A DNA stretch of 64,000 bases from Pseudoduganella flava (GCF_007830495.1 NZ_VLKW01000004.1:434001-498000); one strand, 5' to 3'; positions 35,413 to 44,347 are shown, counted from the stretch's first letter. Numbers and translations are program-made. The notes: generated from the letters alone by a model not told the origin.

Positions 35413-36303
35413 TTACTGCCAGAGCCAGTTCCACAAGCCCGGCAGCCGCGGATGTTCCGCGGCACTCTTGACGGTGCTGGCCAGCGCCGCCCGTTCGAGC
35501 GCGTCGTGCTCGTCGTAGAAGGGTTTCGTGGCGACGGGGATATCGAGTTCGTGCGCCACGTCGAGCAGGATCGCCAGGTATTCGTCGAGGTGGCTGGCCG
35601 TATAGCTGTTCACGTCGTGGAAGGTGACGACGACAGGCGTGACCCCGTCGACGCTGTGCATCGCGCCGGCGGACCAGCGCTTCTTCGTTTCGGCCAGCAT
35701 GGCGAGCAGGTTGGCGCGCTTGTGCCAGCTGAAGTTGACGCCCCAGATCTTGCCGTCGTTGGCGTTCAGGTCCGTCAGCAGCATTGCCAGGCCGTGGCGG
35801 TGATAGCTCTCCAGCGTGGCCGCATCGTAGGCCCAGAACGGCGGGCGCACCAGTACGGGAGGCGTGCCGGTCAGGGAGCGCAGGTCGTCGACGCCGCGCT
35901 GCAGGGTTTCGTCCAGCTCGGCGGCGCCCATGAAGCGGTGATTCGCGTGCGTGGCGGTGGCCGAATGCAGGGCGACGACGTGGCCCGCATCGTACTCGCG
36001 GCGGATCAGCGCGCGGCCCGTGGCCGTACCGCCGCCGCGCCAGTGGCGCGTCTGCGTGAAGAAGACGGCCTTAATGCCGTCCTGCACGCCGTTGTGCGCC
36101 AGCGTGCCGAGCACGCGGACGGTGGAATTGCTGTCGTCGGCCGCCGCGCTGGGGCCGTCGTCGAAGGTCAGCAGGAAGCGTATCGGCGCGACGTGCGCCG
36201 GCTCCGCCGTGTCGGCACGGGCCTGCGGCAGGATGGACAGCGCGAGCAGCAGTAGCGGAACACGGATCGACACGAGAGCATTGGATGTTGGACGGGCACG
36301 CAT
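35413..36303 (-). CDS. Secreted polysaccharide deacetylase (NodB domain)
   Basis: 296 residues with an N-terminal signal (VPLLLLALSILPQARA). The NodB homology domain has motif 1 TFDDGPS with the catalytic base and metal Asp, motif 2 HSATATHANHR with the metal His residues, and a motif resembling RPPFWAYDAATL. It should deacetylate N-acetyl sugars in an exported or cell-wall polysaccharide. It converges on the aryl polyene operon, six bases from its end, and is divergent from the methyltransferase gene. Confidence 0.87.
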   Translation of the reverse strand: MRARPTSNALVSIRVPLLLLALSILPQARADTAEPAHVAPIRFLLTFDDGPSAAADDSNSTVRVLGTLAHNGVQDGIKAVFFTQTRHWRGGGTATGRALIRREYDAGHVVALHSATATHANHRFMGAAELDETLQRGVDDLRSLTGTPPVLVRPPFWAYDAATLESYHRHGLAMLLTDLNANDGKIWGVNFSWHKRANLLAMLAETKKRWSAGAMHSVDGVTPVVVTFHDVNSYTASHLDEYLAILLDVAHELDIPVATKPFYDEHDALERAALASTVKSAAEHPRLPGLWNWLWQ

Positions 36304-36341
36304 TATAAAGCGGCGTCCGGATTGAAATTAAGGGAAATTGT

Positions 36342-37064
36342 ATGAATGCACAGCCACAATGGACACAGCCGGCCGCCGAACCGCACGTGCCGGAAACGGA
36401 ATTCGGTAAATGGTTCCTGCGCACCGAGACGTGGACGGTGCACGTGCTGGAACGGGCGCTGACCGACCTGGCGCGGCTGATGCCGGCGGATCGCACCAGC
36501 TATGAGGTGGTGGCGGACGTGGGCTGCGGCTACGGCCGCTCGCTGCCGAAGCTGCACCGCCGCTTCGCGCCGCGCCGGCTGATCGGCATGGACATCGATC
36601 CCGAGATGCTGGAAGCGTCGAGCCGGGAAGTGACGGCGCATGGCATCGCCGCCGAGTTCATTTGCTGTTCCAGCTCGAACATCGCCTTGCCCGATGCATC
36701 GGTGGACCTGCTGTTCTGCCACCAGACGTTCCACCACCTGATCGACCAGGAAAACGCGATCCGCGAATTCTTCCGCGTGCTCAAACCGGGCGGCGTGCTG
36801 CTGTTCGCCGAGTCGACCCGGCGCTACATCCACTCGTGGATGATCCGGCTGCTGTTCCGCCACCCGATGGACGTGCAGAAGACGGCGCCGGAATACCTGG
36901 CGATGGTGCGCGCCGCCGGTTTCGACGTGCCGGACAGCGCCGTCTCCTATCCGTTCCTGTGGTGGAGCCGAGAAGACCTGGGCCTGATGGAGCGCGTGCT
37001 GCGCATCAAGCCGCCGGCGGTGCGCGAGGAAACGCTGATCAACCTGGTCGCCCGCAAGCCCTGA
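36342..37064 (+). CDS. Class I SAM-dependent methyltransferase
   Basis: 240 residues. SAM-binding motif I is VVADVGCGYGRSLPKL, followed by LIGMDIDPEML with the ribose-binding Asp, and LLFCHQTFHHLIDQENAIREFFRVLKPGG as the Methyltransf_11 signature. AAGGGA precedes the ATG. The methyltransferase usually present in aryl polyene clusters (ApeB) is missing from the operon; this gene, less than 1 kb beyond its end, could supply that step, but nothing in the sequence proves it. Confidence 0.85.
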   Translation: MNAQPQWTQPAAEPHVPETEFGKWFLRTETWTVHVLERALTDLARLMPADRTSYEVVADVGCGYGRSLPKLHRRFAPRRLIGMDIDPEMLEASSREVTAHGIAAEFICCSSSNIALPDASVDLLFCHQTFHHLIDQENAIREFFRVLKPGGVLLFAESTRRYIHSWMIRLLFRHPMDVQKTAPEYLAMVRAAGFDVPDSAVSYPFLWWSREDLGLMERVLRIKPPAVREETLINLVARKP

Positions 37065-37069
37065 GCGGG

Positions 37070-37099
37070 AGGCCGGCAGGCCTTTCGGCTTGCCGGCCT
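37070..37099. terminator. Bidirectional hairpin terminator between methyltransferase and tonB
   Basis: A 13-bp stem with a TTTC loop, outer arms AGGCCGGCA / TGCCGGCCT. It lies five bases after the methyltransferase stop and overlaps the tonB stop codon. There is no long T run, so termination may be inefficient. Confidence 0.6.
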
Positions 37100-37757
37100 A
37101 CTCGTCCAGGTTCCACACGTACTGCATCCGCGTCCACGACTGGTAGGGCACGCCGTCCACGGTGCCCGGCTGGAAGCGGCACAGCGACAACCCCGCCTGC
37201 GCCGCGCGATCGAGTTCGCGCGAGCCGCTCGACTTCTCCACCTTCGATTCCATCACCTTGCCGTCCGTGCCGATCAGGAAGGCCAGCGTGACCGTGCCGG
37301 TGTCGCCGTTGCGCTGCGCATTGCGCGGATATTCAGGCCGCGTGCATGCCTTCGCATCCACCACCGGCGCCACCTTCACCGGCTCGCGCCTGGTTTGTTC
37401 CACGGGCGGCTGCTGGCGCACCGTGCCGCCCCGCGTGTCGGCGGGCGGCGGCGGTTCGTCGATGCGGCGGGTCGTGATGTCCACCGGCTCCACCGGCGGC
37501 ACGTCCGGCGTGATGTCCGGCACGACGACCGACGTGGTCGGCGGCGGCAGGATGTCCGGCAGCGGCACCGGCGGCGGGGGCGGCGGCGGCGGGGTGTCCG
37601 GAATGGGGATCACGTCGACGATGCTCTCCGGCGCACGGTGGATCAGGATCTTCGAGCTGTGCAGCGCAACGAAGGCCGCGGCGACGTGCAGCAGCACGAC
37701 GACGGCGATGCCGGTGGGGTTGCGCCGTCCGGCGCGCTGGTTGTCGAGGAAGTTCAT
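37098..37757 (-). CDS. tonB: TonB energy-transducing protein
   Basis: 219 residues. A single N-terminal transmembrane helix (GIAVVVLLHVAAAFVAL) is followed by a long Pro-rich periplasmic spacer (PPPPPPPPVPLPDILPPP) and a C-terminal TonB domain of about 80 residues (PEYPRNAQRNGDTGTVTLAFLIG...). It passes proton-motive energy to outer-membrane receptors. AAGGAG precedes the ATG. No exbB/exbD is adjacent. It is divergent from a two-component operon, with palindromic sites in between. Confidence 0.92.
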   Translation of the reverse strand: MNFLDNQRAGRRNPTGIAVVVLLHVAAAFVALHSSKILIHRAPESIVDVIPIPDTPPPPPPPPVPLPDILPPPTTSVVVPDITPDVPPVEPVDITTRRIDEPPPPADTRGGTVRQQPPVEQTRREPVKVAPVVDAKACTRPEYPRNAQRNGDTGTVTLAFLIGTDGKVMESKVEKSSGSRELDRAAQAGLSLCRFQPGTVDGVPYQSWTRMQYVWNLDE

Positions 37758-37800
37758 GGCGCACTCCTTTACCTTGGTTGGAAATCTGGATTGCTATGTC

Positions 37801-37877
37801 GTGGAAGTATACTATTCCATGTAATGGTAAAAATGGAAGGGGTTAACGAGTAATTATGTGGAGTGGTATGCTTCCAC
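37801..37877. promoter_or_regulatory. Twin palindromic sites between tonB and the NarL-type regulator
   Basis: Two related 20-mers, GTGGAAGTATACTATTCCAT at 37801-37820 and GTGGAGTGGTATGCTTCCAC at 37858-37877, each have inverted ends (GTGGA...TCCAC or near). They share GTGGA-N4-TA-N3-TTCCA and start 57 bases apart in the 153-base divergent gap. They look like operators for one dimeric regulator, perhaps the adjacent response regulator. Confidence 0.5.
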
Positions 37878-37910
37878 TCATTGGTAATGAAGTTTGCGGA
37901 GGGCTGGTAG

Positions 37911-38564
37911 ATGAGGAAGGCGAAGGAAGAACGGATCCGCGTGATGCTGGCGGACGACCACCCGATCGTGATGACGGGGTTCGCGCTGTCGCTGGAGCGG
38001 CCGGACATCGAGGTGGTGGCGCAGGCAAGGAGCCCGGCCGAGGCGCTCGAGCAGTTCGCCGCATTGCAGCCGGACGTGCTGGTGCTGGACATCCGCTTCG
38101 GCGAGCAGTTGACGGGCCTCGACGTGGCGCGCGACATCCTGGCCCGCGACGGCGCCGCGCGCATCGTGTTCCTGACGCAGTTCGACCAGGACAGCCTGAT
38201 CAAGGAGTGCTACCGGATCGGCGCGCGCGCGTTCATCACGAAGGATTGCGACCCGGAGGAGTTGGCTGCGGCCGTGCGCCGCGCCCACGCGGGCGAGCTG
38301 TATTTCATGCCGCGCATCGCCGAGCGCCTCGCCAGCCTGTCCGTGCAGGGCGACGCGTCGCCGCAAGCGCTGCTCGACGAGCGCTCGCTGGAGATCTTCA
38401 CGCTGATGGCGGAAGGCTTGACGAACGCCGAGATCGCCGAGCGGCTCGATGTGTCGTCGAAAACGATCAGCAATGCCAGCCAGGCCATCAAGGACAAGCT
38501 GGGCGTGCAGCGCGCCGCCGACATCACGCGGCTGGCGGTGCGCTACGGCTTGCTGCAGCCCTGA
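37911..38564 (+). CDS. NarL/FixJ-family response regulator
   Basis: 217 residues. The receiver domain has DDHP at 15-18, phosphoacceptor Asp60 (VLVLDIRFG) and the conserved Lys in FITKDCD. The C-terminal LuxR-type helix-turn-helix reads IFTLMAEGLTNAEIAERLDVSSKTISN. GGAGG lies seven to eight bases before the ATG. The cognate kinase gene starts two bases after its stop, forming a two-gene operon. Confidence 0.93.
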   Translation: MRKAKEERIRVMLADDHPIVMTGFALSLERPDIEVVAQARSPAEALEQFAALQPDVLVLDIRFGEQLTGLDVARDILARDGAARIVFLTQFDQDSLIKECYRIGARAFITKDCDPEELAAAVRRAHAGELYFMPRIAERLASLSVQGDASPQALLDERSLEIFTLMAEGLTNAEIAERLDVSSKTISNASQAIKDKLGVQRAADITRLAVRYGLLQP

Positions 38565-38565
38565 G

Positions 38566-39855
38566 ATGACGCCGCTGTCCTGGCGCCATTGGAGCACCCG
38601 CACGCGGCTGCTGGCGATCACCCTGGCACCGCTGGTGGTGCTGTGCCTGGCCCTTGTGTGGCTCAGCTACCTGTCGCGCCAGGACGAGGTGCGTGCCGAG
38701 CTGGCCGAACGGGGCACGCTGCTGGCGCGCGTGCTGGCCGACAGCAGCGAATACGCCGTGGTGTCCGGCCAATACGACGAGTTGCGCCGCTCGGTGCGCG
38801 GCGTGCTGCAGGCCGATCCGGCCATCGTCGAAGTGGCGCTGCTGGACGCGCAACGGCGCGAGCTGCTGCGCCTGGCGGGCCAGGCGCGCGGCCAGCCGGA
38901 GCGCCGCTACTATGAGGCGCCGGTCGTCAAGCGCCTCGTGTGGCTGAACATGCGCGCGCAGGACGGCCGCGTCGTGTTCGGCGCGGCGAATGGCGCGCCG
39001 CCGCCCGCGTTTGAAACGGTGGGCTATCTCCGCGTGCGGATGTCCGCCGATGCCCTGCTGGCGCGCCAGGCGGCGCGCTTCCGGCTTGAACTGCTGGCCG
39101 TCACGGCAGGGCTGCTGCTGTGCGGCGCGCTGGCCTGGCGGCTGTCCGAAGGGTTCGACACGTCGTTGCAGGCGTCGATCGCCGCGCTGCGCGAGGCGGA
39201 CGCGGAAAAGCGCCGGCTGCTGCGCCGCCTGAACACGGCCGTGGAAGAGGAGCGCCAGAGCATCGCGCTGGAGATCCACGACGAATTGAACGCCGCGCTG
39301 ATCGCCGCGCGGCTGGAGTCGCAGCGCATCGCCACCTTGGCCGCCACCGTGGAGCCTGCCGACGTGGCAGAGGACATCGCGGCCCGCGCGCGCTCGATCA
39401 CGCAGACGACGCTTGGGCTGTACAACAGCGGCCGGGCGCTGGTGCGGCGCCTGCGCCCCGAGGTGCTGGACATGCTCGGCCTGCAGGGCGCGATCGAGGA
39501 GATGGTGCGGCAGATGGATGCCAGCCATGCCGACTGCCGCTTCACCTGCCGCGTCGAAGGCGAGTTCGCGGGTCTCGAACCGGAACTGGCGATCTCGATC
39601 TATCGCATCGTGCAGGAGGCGCTGTCGAACGTCGTCAAGCATGCCCGCGCGCGCCATGCTGCCGTGCTGCTGGCGCGCCGCGACGGTGCGGTGACGATCG
39701 ACGTGCGCGACGACGGCATCGGCTACGCCGCCACGAGCACGGATGGCGTGGGCATCGCCGGCATGCGCGAACGCGTGCATGCGGCAAGTGGCAGCTTCAC
39801 GATCGATAGCGACGGTGGCGGCACGCGCATCGCGATCCGCCTGCCGCTCGCGTGA
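38566..39855 (+). CDS. NarX-type sensor histidine kinase
   Basis: 429 residues. Two transmembrane helices (LLAITLAPLVVLCLALVWL, and LELLAVTAGLLLCGALAWRL) flank a periplasmic domain of about 140 residues. The HisKA_3 block is ERQSIALEIHDELNAAL, with the phosphoacceptor His and the usual Leu replaced by Ile. The ATPase domain has IVQEALSNVVKHA and a GVGIAGMRERV glycine loop. It follows the response regulator gene after one base. The stimulus is unknown; divergent tonB may be a target. Confidence 0.92.
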   Translation: MTPLSWRHWSTRTRLLAITLAPLVVLCLALVWLSYLSRQDEVRAELAERGTLLARVLADSSEYAVVSGQYDELRRSVRGVLQADPAIVEVALLDAQRRELLRLAGQARGQPERRYYEAPVVKRLVWLNMRAQDGRVVFGAANGAPPPAFETVGYLRVRMSADALLARQAARFRLELLAVTAGLLLCGALAWRLSEGFDTSLQASIAALREADAEKRRLLRRLNTAVEEERQSIALEIHDELNAALIAARLESQRIATLAATVEPADVAEDIAARARSITQTTLGLYNSGRALVRRLRPEVLDMLGLQGAIEEMVRQMDASHADCRFTCRVEGEFAGLEPELAISIYRIVQEALSNVVKHARARHAAVLLARRDGAVTIDVRDDGIGYAATSTDGVGIAGMRERVHAASGSFTIDSDGGGTRIAIRLPLA

Positions 39856-39922
39856 GGTCGCACGTTGTCCGGCCGGCGGAAGTGGGGTATGTTGTCGGTT
39901 CCGTTTTTCATGAGCACCGCAC

Positions 39923-41830
39923 ATGAGCCATGCCAGTCAATTCACGCTGCTGACGCAGCGCCGTTTCGCGCCGTTCTTCTGGACGCAGTTCCTGGGCGCG
40001 TTCAACGACAACCTGTTCAAGACGGCGCTGATCGTCGTGCTGACGTTCGACGCGGCCAGCTGGACGGCGCTGTCGCCGTCGATGGTGACGAACCTGATCC
40101 CGGGGCTGTTCATCCTGCCGTACGTGCTGTTCTCCGCAACGGCGGGGCAGGTGGCCGAGAAGTTCGAGAAGGCCGCGCTGGTGCGCTTCATCAAGTGGGC
40201 CGAGATCGCGATCATGGGCATCGCGGCGGCGGGCTGGCTGACGCACACGCTGTGGCTCCTGATCCTGGCCGTGTTCGCGATGGGCACGCACTCCACGCTG
40301 TTCGGCCCCGTCAAATACTCGTACATGCCGCAGCAGCTGCGGCCCGAGGAACTCACGGGCGGCAACGGCATGGTGGAGATGGGCACGTTCGTCGGCATCC
40401 TGCTGGGCCAGGTGTTTGGCGACGTGATCGTGATGCACGGCGCGCTGGGCATTTCGGTGGTGGCCGGGGCCACCGTCGGCTTCGCGGTGCTGGGTTTGCT
40501 GGCCAGCTACCGCATCCCGCTGACGCCCGCGCCAGCGCCCGACTTGCGGATCGCCTGGAACCCGCTGGCGGAAACGGTGCGCAACCTGCGGCACTCGGCC
40601 GGCAATCGCAGCGTGTTCCTGTCGATGCTGGGCAATTCGTGGTTCTGGTTCTACGGCGCTATGGTGCTGGCCCAGTTCCCCGTGTATGCGATGAACTACC
40701 TGCATGGCGATCACAGCGTGTTCGTGCTGCTGTTGACGGTGTTCTCGCTGGGGATCGGCGCCGGCTCGCTGCTGTGCGAGAAGCTCTCCGGCCGCAAGGT
40801 GGAGATCGGCCTGGTGCCGTTCGGGTCCATCGGCCTGTCGCTGTTCGGCGTCGACCTGTATTTCGCCAGCCTCGGTTACGGCGGTAGCGCGCTCGGGTCC
40901 ACCCTCATGTCGCCCGTCGACGCGTTCGGCATGCTGGCGCAGCCGGGCGCGTGGCGCATCGTGTTGGACGTCGTGCTGATCGGCGTGTTCGGCGGCTTCT
41001 TCATCGTGCCGCTGTTCGCGCTGATCCAGCTGCGCTGCGATCCGCGCCACCTGTCGCGCACGATCGCCGGCATGAACATCCTGAACGCGCTGTTCATGGT
41101 GGCGGCGGCCGGCGTTGCGATCCTGCTGCTGGGGCAGGGCCTGACGATTCCGGAACTGTTCCTGGCCACCGCGATCATGAATGCGCTCGTCGCCGCCTAC
41201 ATCTTCTCGCTGGTGCCGGAATTCCTGATGCGCTTCCTGGCCTGGCTGCTGATCCACACGGTGCACAAGGTGAAGGTGATCGAGGCCGGCCGCATTCCGG
41301 AGGAGGGCGCCGCGGTCCTCGTCTGCAACCACGTCAGCTACGTCGATGCGATCGTCATCATGGCGGCGAGCCCGCGGCCGATTCGCTTCGTGATGGACCA
41401 CCGCATCTTCAAGACGCCGCTCCTGGGCTTCATTTTCCGCACGGCGAAGGCGATCCCGATCGCGCCGGCGAAGGAAGACCCGTGGCTGCTGGAGAAGGCC
41501 TACGTGGACATCGCCCATGCGCTGCACGACGGGGAGCTGGTATGCATCTTCCCGGAAGGACGGCTGACGACGACGGGCGAGATCAACGAATTCAAGGGCG
41601 GCATCGCGAAGATCGTCGAACGCTCGCAGGTGCCGGTGATTCCGATGGCGCTGCGCGGCCTGTGGGGCCACCTGCTTTCGCGCAGCGACGACAACGTGTT
41701 CGAACGGGCGTTCCGCAAGGGACTGCGTTCGCGTCTCGCGCTGGCGGTGGGCCAGCCGGTGCCGCCGTCGGACGCTACTCCCGAGCTGCTGCAGCGCGAG
41801 GTGCTGGCGCTGCGCGGCGACTGGAAATAA
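39923..41830 (+). CDS. MFS transporter-acyltransferase fusion (LplT-Aas-like)
   Basis: 635 residues. Residues 1 to about 430 form a 12-helix major facilitator protein like the lysophospholipid flippase LplT (FAPFFWTQFLGAFNDNLFK at the start). Residues from about 440 form a PlsC acyltransferase with NHVSYVDAI (Hx4D) and FPEGRLTTTG. It lacks the acyl-ACP synthetase domain that completes the Aas-type three-domain form. The likely role is import and re-acylation of lysophospholipids at the inner membrane. Confidence 0.9.
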   Translation: MSHASQFTLLTQRRFAPFFWTQFLGAFNDNLFKTALIVVLTFDAASWTALSPSMVTNLIPGLFILPYVLFSATAGQVAEKFEKAALVRFIKWAEIAIMGIAAAGWLTHTLWLLILAVFAMGTHSTLFGPVKYSYMPQQLRPEELTGGNGMVEMGTFVGILLGQVFGDVIVMHGALGISVVAGATVGFAVLGLLASYRIPLTPAPAPDLRIAWNPLAETVRNLRHSAGNRSVFLSMLGNSWFWFYGAMVLAQFPVYAMNYLHGDHSVFVLLLTVFSLGIGAGSLLCEKLSGRKVEIGLVPFGSIGLSLFGVDLYFASLGYGGSALGSTLMSPVDAFGMLAQPGAWRIVLDVVLIGVFGGFFIVPLFALIQLRCDPRHLSRTIAGMNILNALFMVAAAGVAILLLGQGLTIPELFLATAIMNALVAAYIFSLVPEFLMRFLAWLLIHTVHKVKVIEAGRIPEEGAAVLVCNHVSYVDAIVIMAASPRPIRFVMDHRIFKTPLLGFIFRTAKAIPIAPAKEDPWLLEKAYVDIAHALHDGELVCIFPEGRLTTTGEINEFKGGIAKIVERSQVPVIPMALRGLWGHLLSRSDDNVFERAFRKGLRSRLALAVGQPVPPSDATPELLQREVLALRGDWK

Positions 41831-41915
41831 GGCCGCGGCGGCTTAATGGTTGCTCTGGCATACAACTCGTTACAATAAGATCACACGAACGGGCTGTTCC
41901 TTTTTACAATGACGC

Positions 41916-41948
41916 GGCGCGCGCATGTGCCCACATGCGGCGCGCGCC
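41916..41948 (+). repeat. Strong hairpin in the leader of the lipoprotein gene
   Basis: Arms GGCGCGCG and CATGTG pair with CACATG and CGCGCGCC, with a CC loop and one 3-base bulge. No T run follows, so it is not an obvious terminator for the upstream gene. It lies 34 bases before the ATG of the lipoprotein gene and may affect its mRNA. Confidence 0.6.
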
Positions 41949-41982
41949 ATCTACCCACGCACACAACAAGAGATAATCAACG

Positions 41983-42744
41983 ATGATCCGTACCTGGAAA
42001 GCCGCACTGTCGGTAGCTACCCTTGCCTTGCTGTCCGCCTGCGGCGGCGGCGATGACGATCCCGCCGGCACGAGCACCGGCTCCACGCCGACGGCGACGT
42101 CCGTCGTGCTGTCGCAGGACTTCAACCAGGGCGCCGACGGCTGGTCCGGCGAAGCAAGCGACTACACGACCGCCACGGCACCGACGGAAGTCGCGATCGA
42201 ATTGCGCAGCACCGAGGCCCTCGGCACCGGCTACAAGGGCACGAAGGCCTACTACGTGGGCGGCACGAACCGCAGCGACGACCTGCTGCTGTACGTGAAG
42301 AAGCAGTTCACCGGCTTCGTCGCCAATACCGAATACACGTTCTATGTGTACACGCTGAACCTGCTGACGGACGCACCGAGCGGCTGCTCCGGCGTCGGCG
42401 GCGCGCCGGGCGAATCCGTGTACGTGATCGCGGCGGCATCGGCCACCGAACCGAAGGCCGTCAACACGAACGGCGACGTGCGCCTGAACATCGACCACGG
42501 CAACCAGGGCACGGCAGGCGCCACGTCGCTCGTGCTGGGCAACGTCGCCAACGGCCTGCCATGCGACGGCACCCGCAAGTACGCATCGAAGCTGCTGCGC
42601 AATACGACGGGCGTGAAAGTGAAGACGGATGGCGAAGGCAAGCTGTGGGTGCTGTTCGGGATCGATTCCGGCTTCGAGGCGAACAGCGCCGTCTATCTGC
42701 AGAATCTGACGATCCAGTTTGTGCCGGTGACGACGACGACTTGA
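41983..42744 (+). CDS. Hypothetical lipoprotein, 253 aa
   Basis: The lipobox LLSAC gives a lipidated Cys near residue 20, followed by the GGGDDD linker common in betaproteobacterial outer-membrane lipoproteins. The mature domain begins VVLSQDFNQGADGWSGEASDY, reminiscent of the start of beta-sandwich (carbohydrate-binding-like) domains, and contains NTEYTFYVYTLNLLT. Two Cys pairs may form disulfides. No known family is recognised with certainty. It probably faces the periplasm or cell surface. Confidence 0.75.
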   Translation: MIRTWKAALSVATLALLSACGGGDDDPAGTSTGSTPTATSVVLSQDFNQGADGWSGEASDYTTATAPTEVAIELRSTEALGTGYKGTKAYYVGGTNRSDDLLLYVKKQFTGFVANTEYTFYVYTLNLLTDAPSGCSGVGGAPGESVYVIAAASATEPKAVNTNGDVRLNIDHGNQGTAGATSLVLGNVANGLPCDGTRKYASKLLRNTTGVKVKTDGEGKLWVLFGIDSGFEANSAVYLQNLTIQFVPVTTTT

Positions 42745-42790
42745 TCGGCAGCTCCATGCCAGTTGTCCGACCGGTGCCCCGGTCGGACGA

Positions 42791-44347
42791 TCAGCCGGCC
42801 GTGGCGCCCGCGCGCTTCGGCCGGTAGCGGCACAGCACTCCAAGGCCAGCCAGCAGCATCGCGTACGACGCAGGCTCGGGCACCGGCAACAGCGGCAGGC
42901 GCGGAATCATGCCCGAGTAGAGGTGCAGGCGCAGGCCGATGGCCGCGTCGATGGGATCGGGATTGGTGATGGCCAGCGTGAAGTCGAACGTCTGGTTCCA
43001 CTCCTGGATCGTGTCCGGGCCGTACTTGGCCGGCGTCGAGCTGAAGTGGGAGGCCCCGTACTCGTTGTTCATCTCGGCCGTGAAGAACGACTGCACGAGA
43101 TCGTAAGGGTGCATCCCGCGCGGCACGTACTGCTGGAACAGCGTGCCGCTGAGGACCAGTGCGGTGCCGGGCCGCAGCGTGATGTTGGCGGCGTAGTCGT
43201 AGCTGTTGCTGATCGAGTAGTAGAACGACGATTCCAGCGGCGTTTCCGCGTCCCAGACGATGCTGGACACCGCATCGCCCCGCGCGCCATTGGTCGCGAT
43301 CGACGTCTGCCAGGCCATGAAGTCGAGCTGGCTTTGTGCGGGCGTACCGACGGGCGGCGTCACGTCCTTGCGTACCTCGCCTTGCAGCCACCACACGGCA
43401 TTCGACAGTCCCACGCTCTCTTCGTTGATATGGTATGCGGCGGTGATGCCGTCGTCCGGCGCGATGTCCACCACCGTCAACGCAACGTTGCTGAGCCTGC
43501 CGATGACGAACGGATCGGCGGCCGATTGCGCTGCCGCGATGCCGGCGTTGCCGCACAGCGCGACGATTCCGGCGGCCTTGCCGATGCGGCCGAGCGCCCG
43601 TTTGGTGCCGCGCCCGCCGGCGACGGCCAGCAGGACCAGGCCAGCCAGCAGCATTGCCCATCCGGACGGCTCCGGTACGGCCAGCGTCACTTCCGTCATC
43701 GTGTTCAACATCATCGACAGCGTCATCGGCGTGCTGCCGGTGTTCGCATACGCAAACTGGAAGGGCCGGGCCAGCGTGCCGGGCGGCGCTTCGCAGCAGA
43801 TCCAGAAATCCGTTGTGCTCAGCCCCGCCAGTTCGCCGTTCAGCCGCAAATAGATGAAGTCGTAGGGATGCAAGTCCGAGGTGGTGCGGTTGGCCATGCC
43901 GTCCACGACGAGCAGCGAATGCGGTGCGAGGATCACGGGTGTCACCTGCAACATCTCGAGCCGGAAGGCGCTGGCTTCGACGGGGCGTGACGGCATCACA
44001 TAAGTAAAGCCGGCGTCGCTGAGGCCGGCCCCCGTGTACACGGTCGTTTCCAGGCCATACGCATTCAGTTGCAGCGTATAGGGCAGGTTGTCCGAGACCG
44101 TGTGCTGGATACCCTGCGTGGGCAACCCGGAACTCGACGCGATATCCGCCCGCATCTCGGTGATCGTCGTGCCGAGCTGGTAGGCGGCCGGCTGGCCATC
44201 GTCCGGCGTCAGGTCGAACACTTGTACGCGCACGTTGGAAAACCCGGCGGAAAACGATTCGCCACCGTTCGCCGCCTGGGCGGCTGTCGCAGTAACGGCG
44301 GTAACAAGCACGAGCAATAACCACGCACAACAATGACGAGGAAACAT
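42791..44347 (-). CDS. Double-unit PEP-CTERM protein (apparent in-frame fusion of two paralogues)
   Basis: 518 residues. Unit 1: signal peptide, domain, then a complete PEP-CTERM sorting signal (VPEPSGWAMLLAGLVLLAVA, then RGTKRA). Unit 2 follows at once with a second signal-peptide-like stretch (AAGIVALCGNAGIAAAQSA), a paralogous domain, and a second PEP-CTERM (VPEPASYAMLLAGLG, then RYRPKR). The two domains share SNVxxxVxDxxPDDGxxAAYxx near their starts and HPYD further on. The junction has no stop or in-frame start. PEP-CTERM proteins are exported, processed by exosortase and often surface-bound. Start 44347 has GGAGG six bases upstream. Confidence 0.85.
   Translation of the reverse strand: MFPRHCCAWLLLVLVTAVTATAAQAANGGESFSAGFSNVRVQVFDLTPDDGQPAAYQLGTTITEMRADIASSSGLPTQGIQHTVSDNLPYTLQLNAYGLETTVYTGAGLSDAGFTYVMPSRPVEASAFRLEMLQVTPVILAPHSLLVVDGMANRTTSDLHPYDFIYLRLNGELAGLSTTDFWICCEAPPGTLARPFQFAYANTGSTPMTLSMMLNTMTEVTLAVPEPSGWAMLLAGLVLLAVAGGRGTKRALGRIGKAAGIVALCGNAGIAAAQSAADPFVIGRLSNVALTVVDIAPDDGITAAYHINEESVGLSNAVWWLQGEVRKDVTPPVGTPAQSQLDFMAWQTSIATNGARGDAVSSIVWDAETPLESSFYYSISNSYDYAANITLRPGTALVLSGTLFQQYVPRGMHPYDLVQSFFTAEMNNEYGASHFSSTPAKYGPDTIQEWNQTFDFTLAITNPDPIDAAIGLRLHLYSGMIPRLPLLPVPEPASYAMLLAGLGVLCRYRPKRAGATAG

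Noticed and set aside
41850..41876. TTGCTC...TACAAT as a promoter for the lipoprotein gene
   Set aside because: The spacer is only 15 bases, too short to be convincing.
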